Shown here one piece after another: positions 14,124 to 14,265 of a stretch of DNA of 14,265 nucleotides; position 1 is the stretch's first letter, and the number at the start of each line of letters is the position of its first letter. The notes beneath the pieces were generated by a model. It saw nothing but the letters and a program-made list of their open reading frames with translations. It searched no databases and was not told where the DNA came from. The stretch is from Clostridium sp. CAG:245 (GTDB taxonomy: Bacteria > Bacillota > Clostridia > TANB77 > CAG-508), in assembly GCA_000435175.1 (NCBI GenBank), contig FR880020.1, forward strand, positions 1 to 14,265, read 5' to 3'. The position numbers were made by a program, and so were the translations under genes.

Positions 14124-14265
14124 AAGAATGTACCGAGAAACGAGTGAAAATAATAAATATTTTTAGAACGTAAATTAGTAAAAACAAGAGAGCAATTTAA
14201 GAAAAAACAACAATTACTAGTTTATTATTTTGCCCTAAAAAACAGTATAAAAAATAATTTGAAAA
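14124..14265 (+). other. Leader downstream of the strong promoter, no gene seen
   Basis: Transcription from the 14095-14123 promoter would enter this AT-rich stretch. I see no coding frame with a ribosome binding site, no tRNA and no recognisable riboswitch before the window ends. A 12-codon frame from ATG 14128 lacks any site for ribosome binding. The segment is best described as the start of a long untranslated leader for a gene or RNA beyond the window. Confidence 0.4.

Noticed and set aside
14128..14166. Twelve-codon leader peptide from ATG 14128
   Set aside because: The ATG sits at or before the expected transcription start and has no ribosome binding site.
1..14265. CRISPR array, insertion sequence, prophage or defence island
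   Set aside because: No spaced repeat array, transposase, integrase or phage-like gene is present; the genes form a conserved housekeeping and sporulation block.

Overview
The window reads as ordinary core chromosome of a low-G+C, endospore-forming member of the Clostridia. Evidence for this is the A/T-rich codon use, purine-rich Shine-Dalgarno sites, frequent TTG and GTG starts, and a division cluster running straight into a sporulation sigma cluster. The order murA-divIB-DUF881-DUF881-sbp-ftsA-ftsZ-spoIIGA-sigE-sigG-ylmC closely follows the Bacillus/Clostridium dcw-spoIIG-spoIIIG region. The species cannot be named from this sequence. All supported genes are on the + strand.

Layout. Positions 1-160 hold a relatively G+C-rich segment of unknown identity ending in a strong hairpin terminator. 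After an AT-rich gap, a promoter at 405-433 drives a membrane-anchored DUF4163/DUF3298-like protein. This is followed by topoisomerase III (topB) and a patatin-like phospholipase, then a terminator-like hairpin.

From 4201 the division and wall block begins: murA (first committed step of peptidoglycan synthesis), divIB/ftsQ with an unusually long lysine-rich cytoplasmic tail, two adjacent DUF881 membrane proteins, and the small basic membrane protein Sbp (DUF1290). A second promoter region, containing an 11-bp tandem repeat, precedes ftsA and ftsZ. A 15-bp perfect hairpin terminates this block.

The sporulation block follows. Before spoIIGA is a promoter whose -35-like and -10 elements are about 21 bp apart, resembling the Spo0A-dependent spoIIG promoter of Bacillus. 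SpoIIGA is the membrane aspartic protease that processes pro-sigma-E. The sigE gene is present, but its frame is broken by one extra base near 12441-12447. This is the most consequential anomaly in the window: either a sequence error or a real lesion or recoding event in a sporulation-essential gene. A sigma-F-like promoter precedes sigG. A PRC-barrel gene (ylmC/ymxH) follows, with its ribosome binding site buried in an 11-bp hairpin. The window ends with a near-consensus promoter at 14095-14123 pointing out of the window into a leader with no visible gene.

I found no mobile element, CRISPR array, tRNA or rRNA, and no novel defence or biosynthetic system. The interest lies in the sigE frameshift and several regulatory structures.
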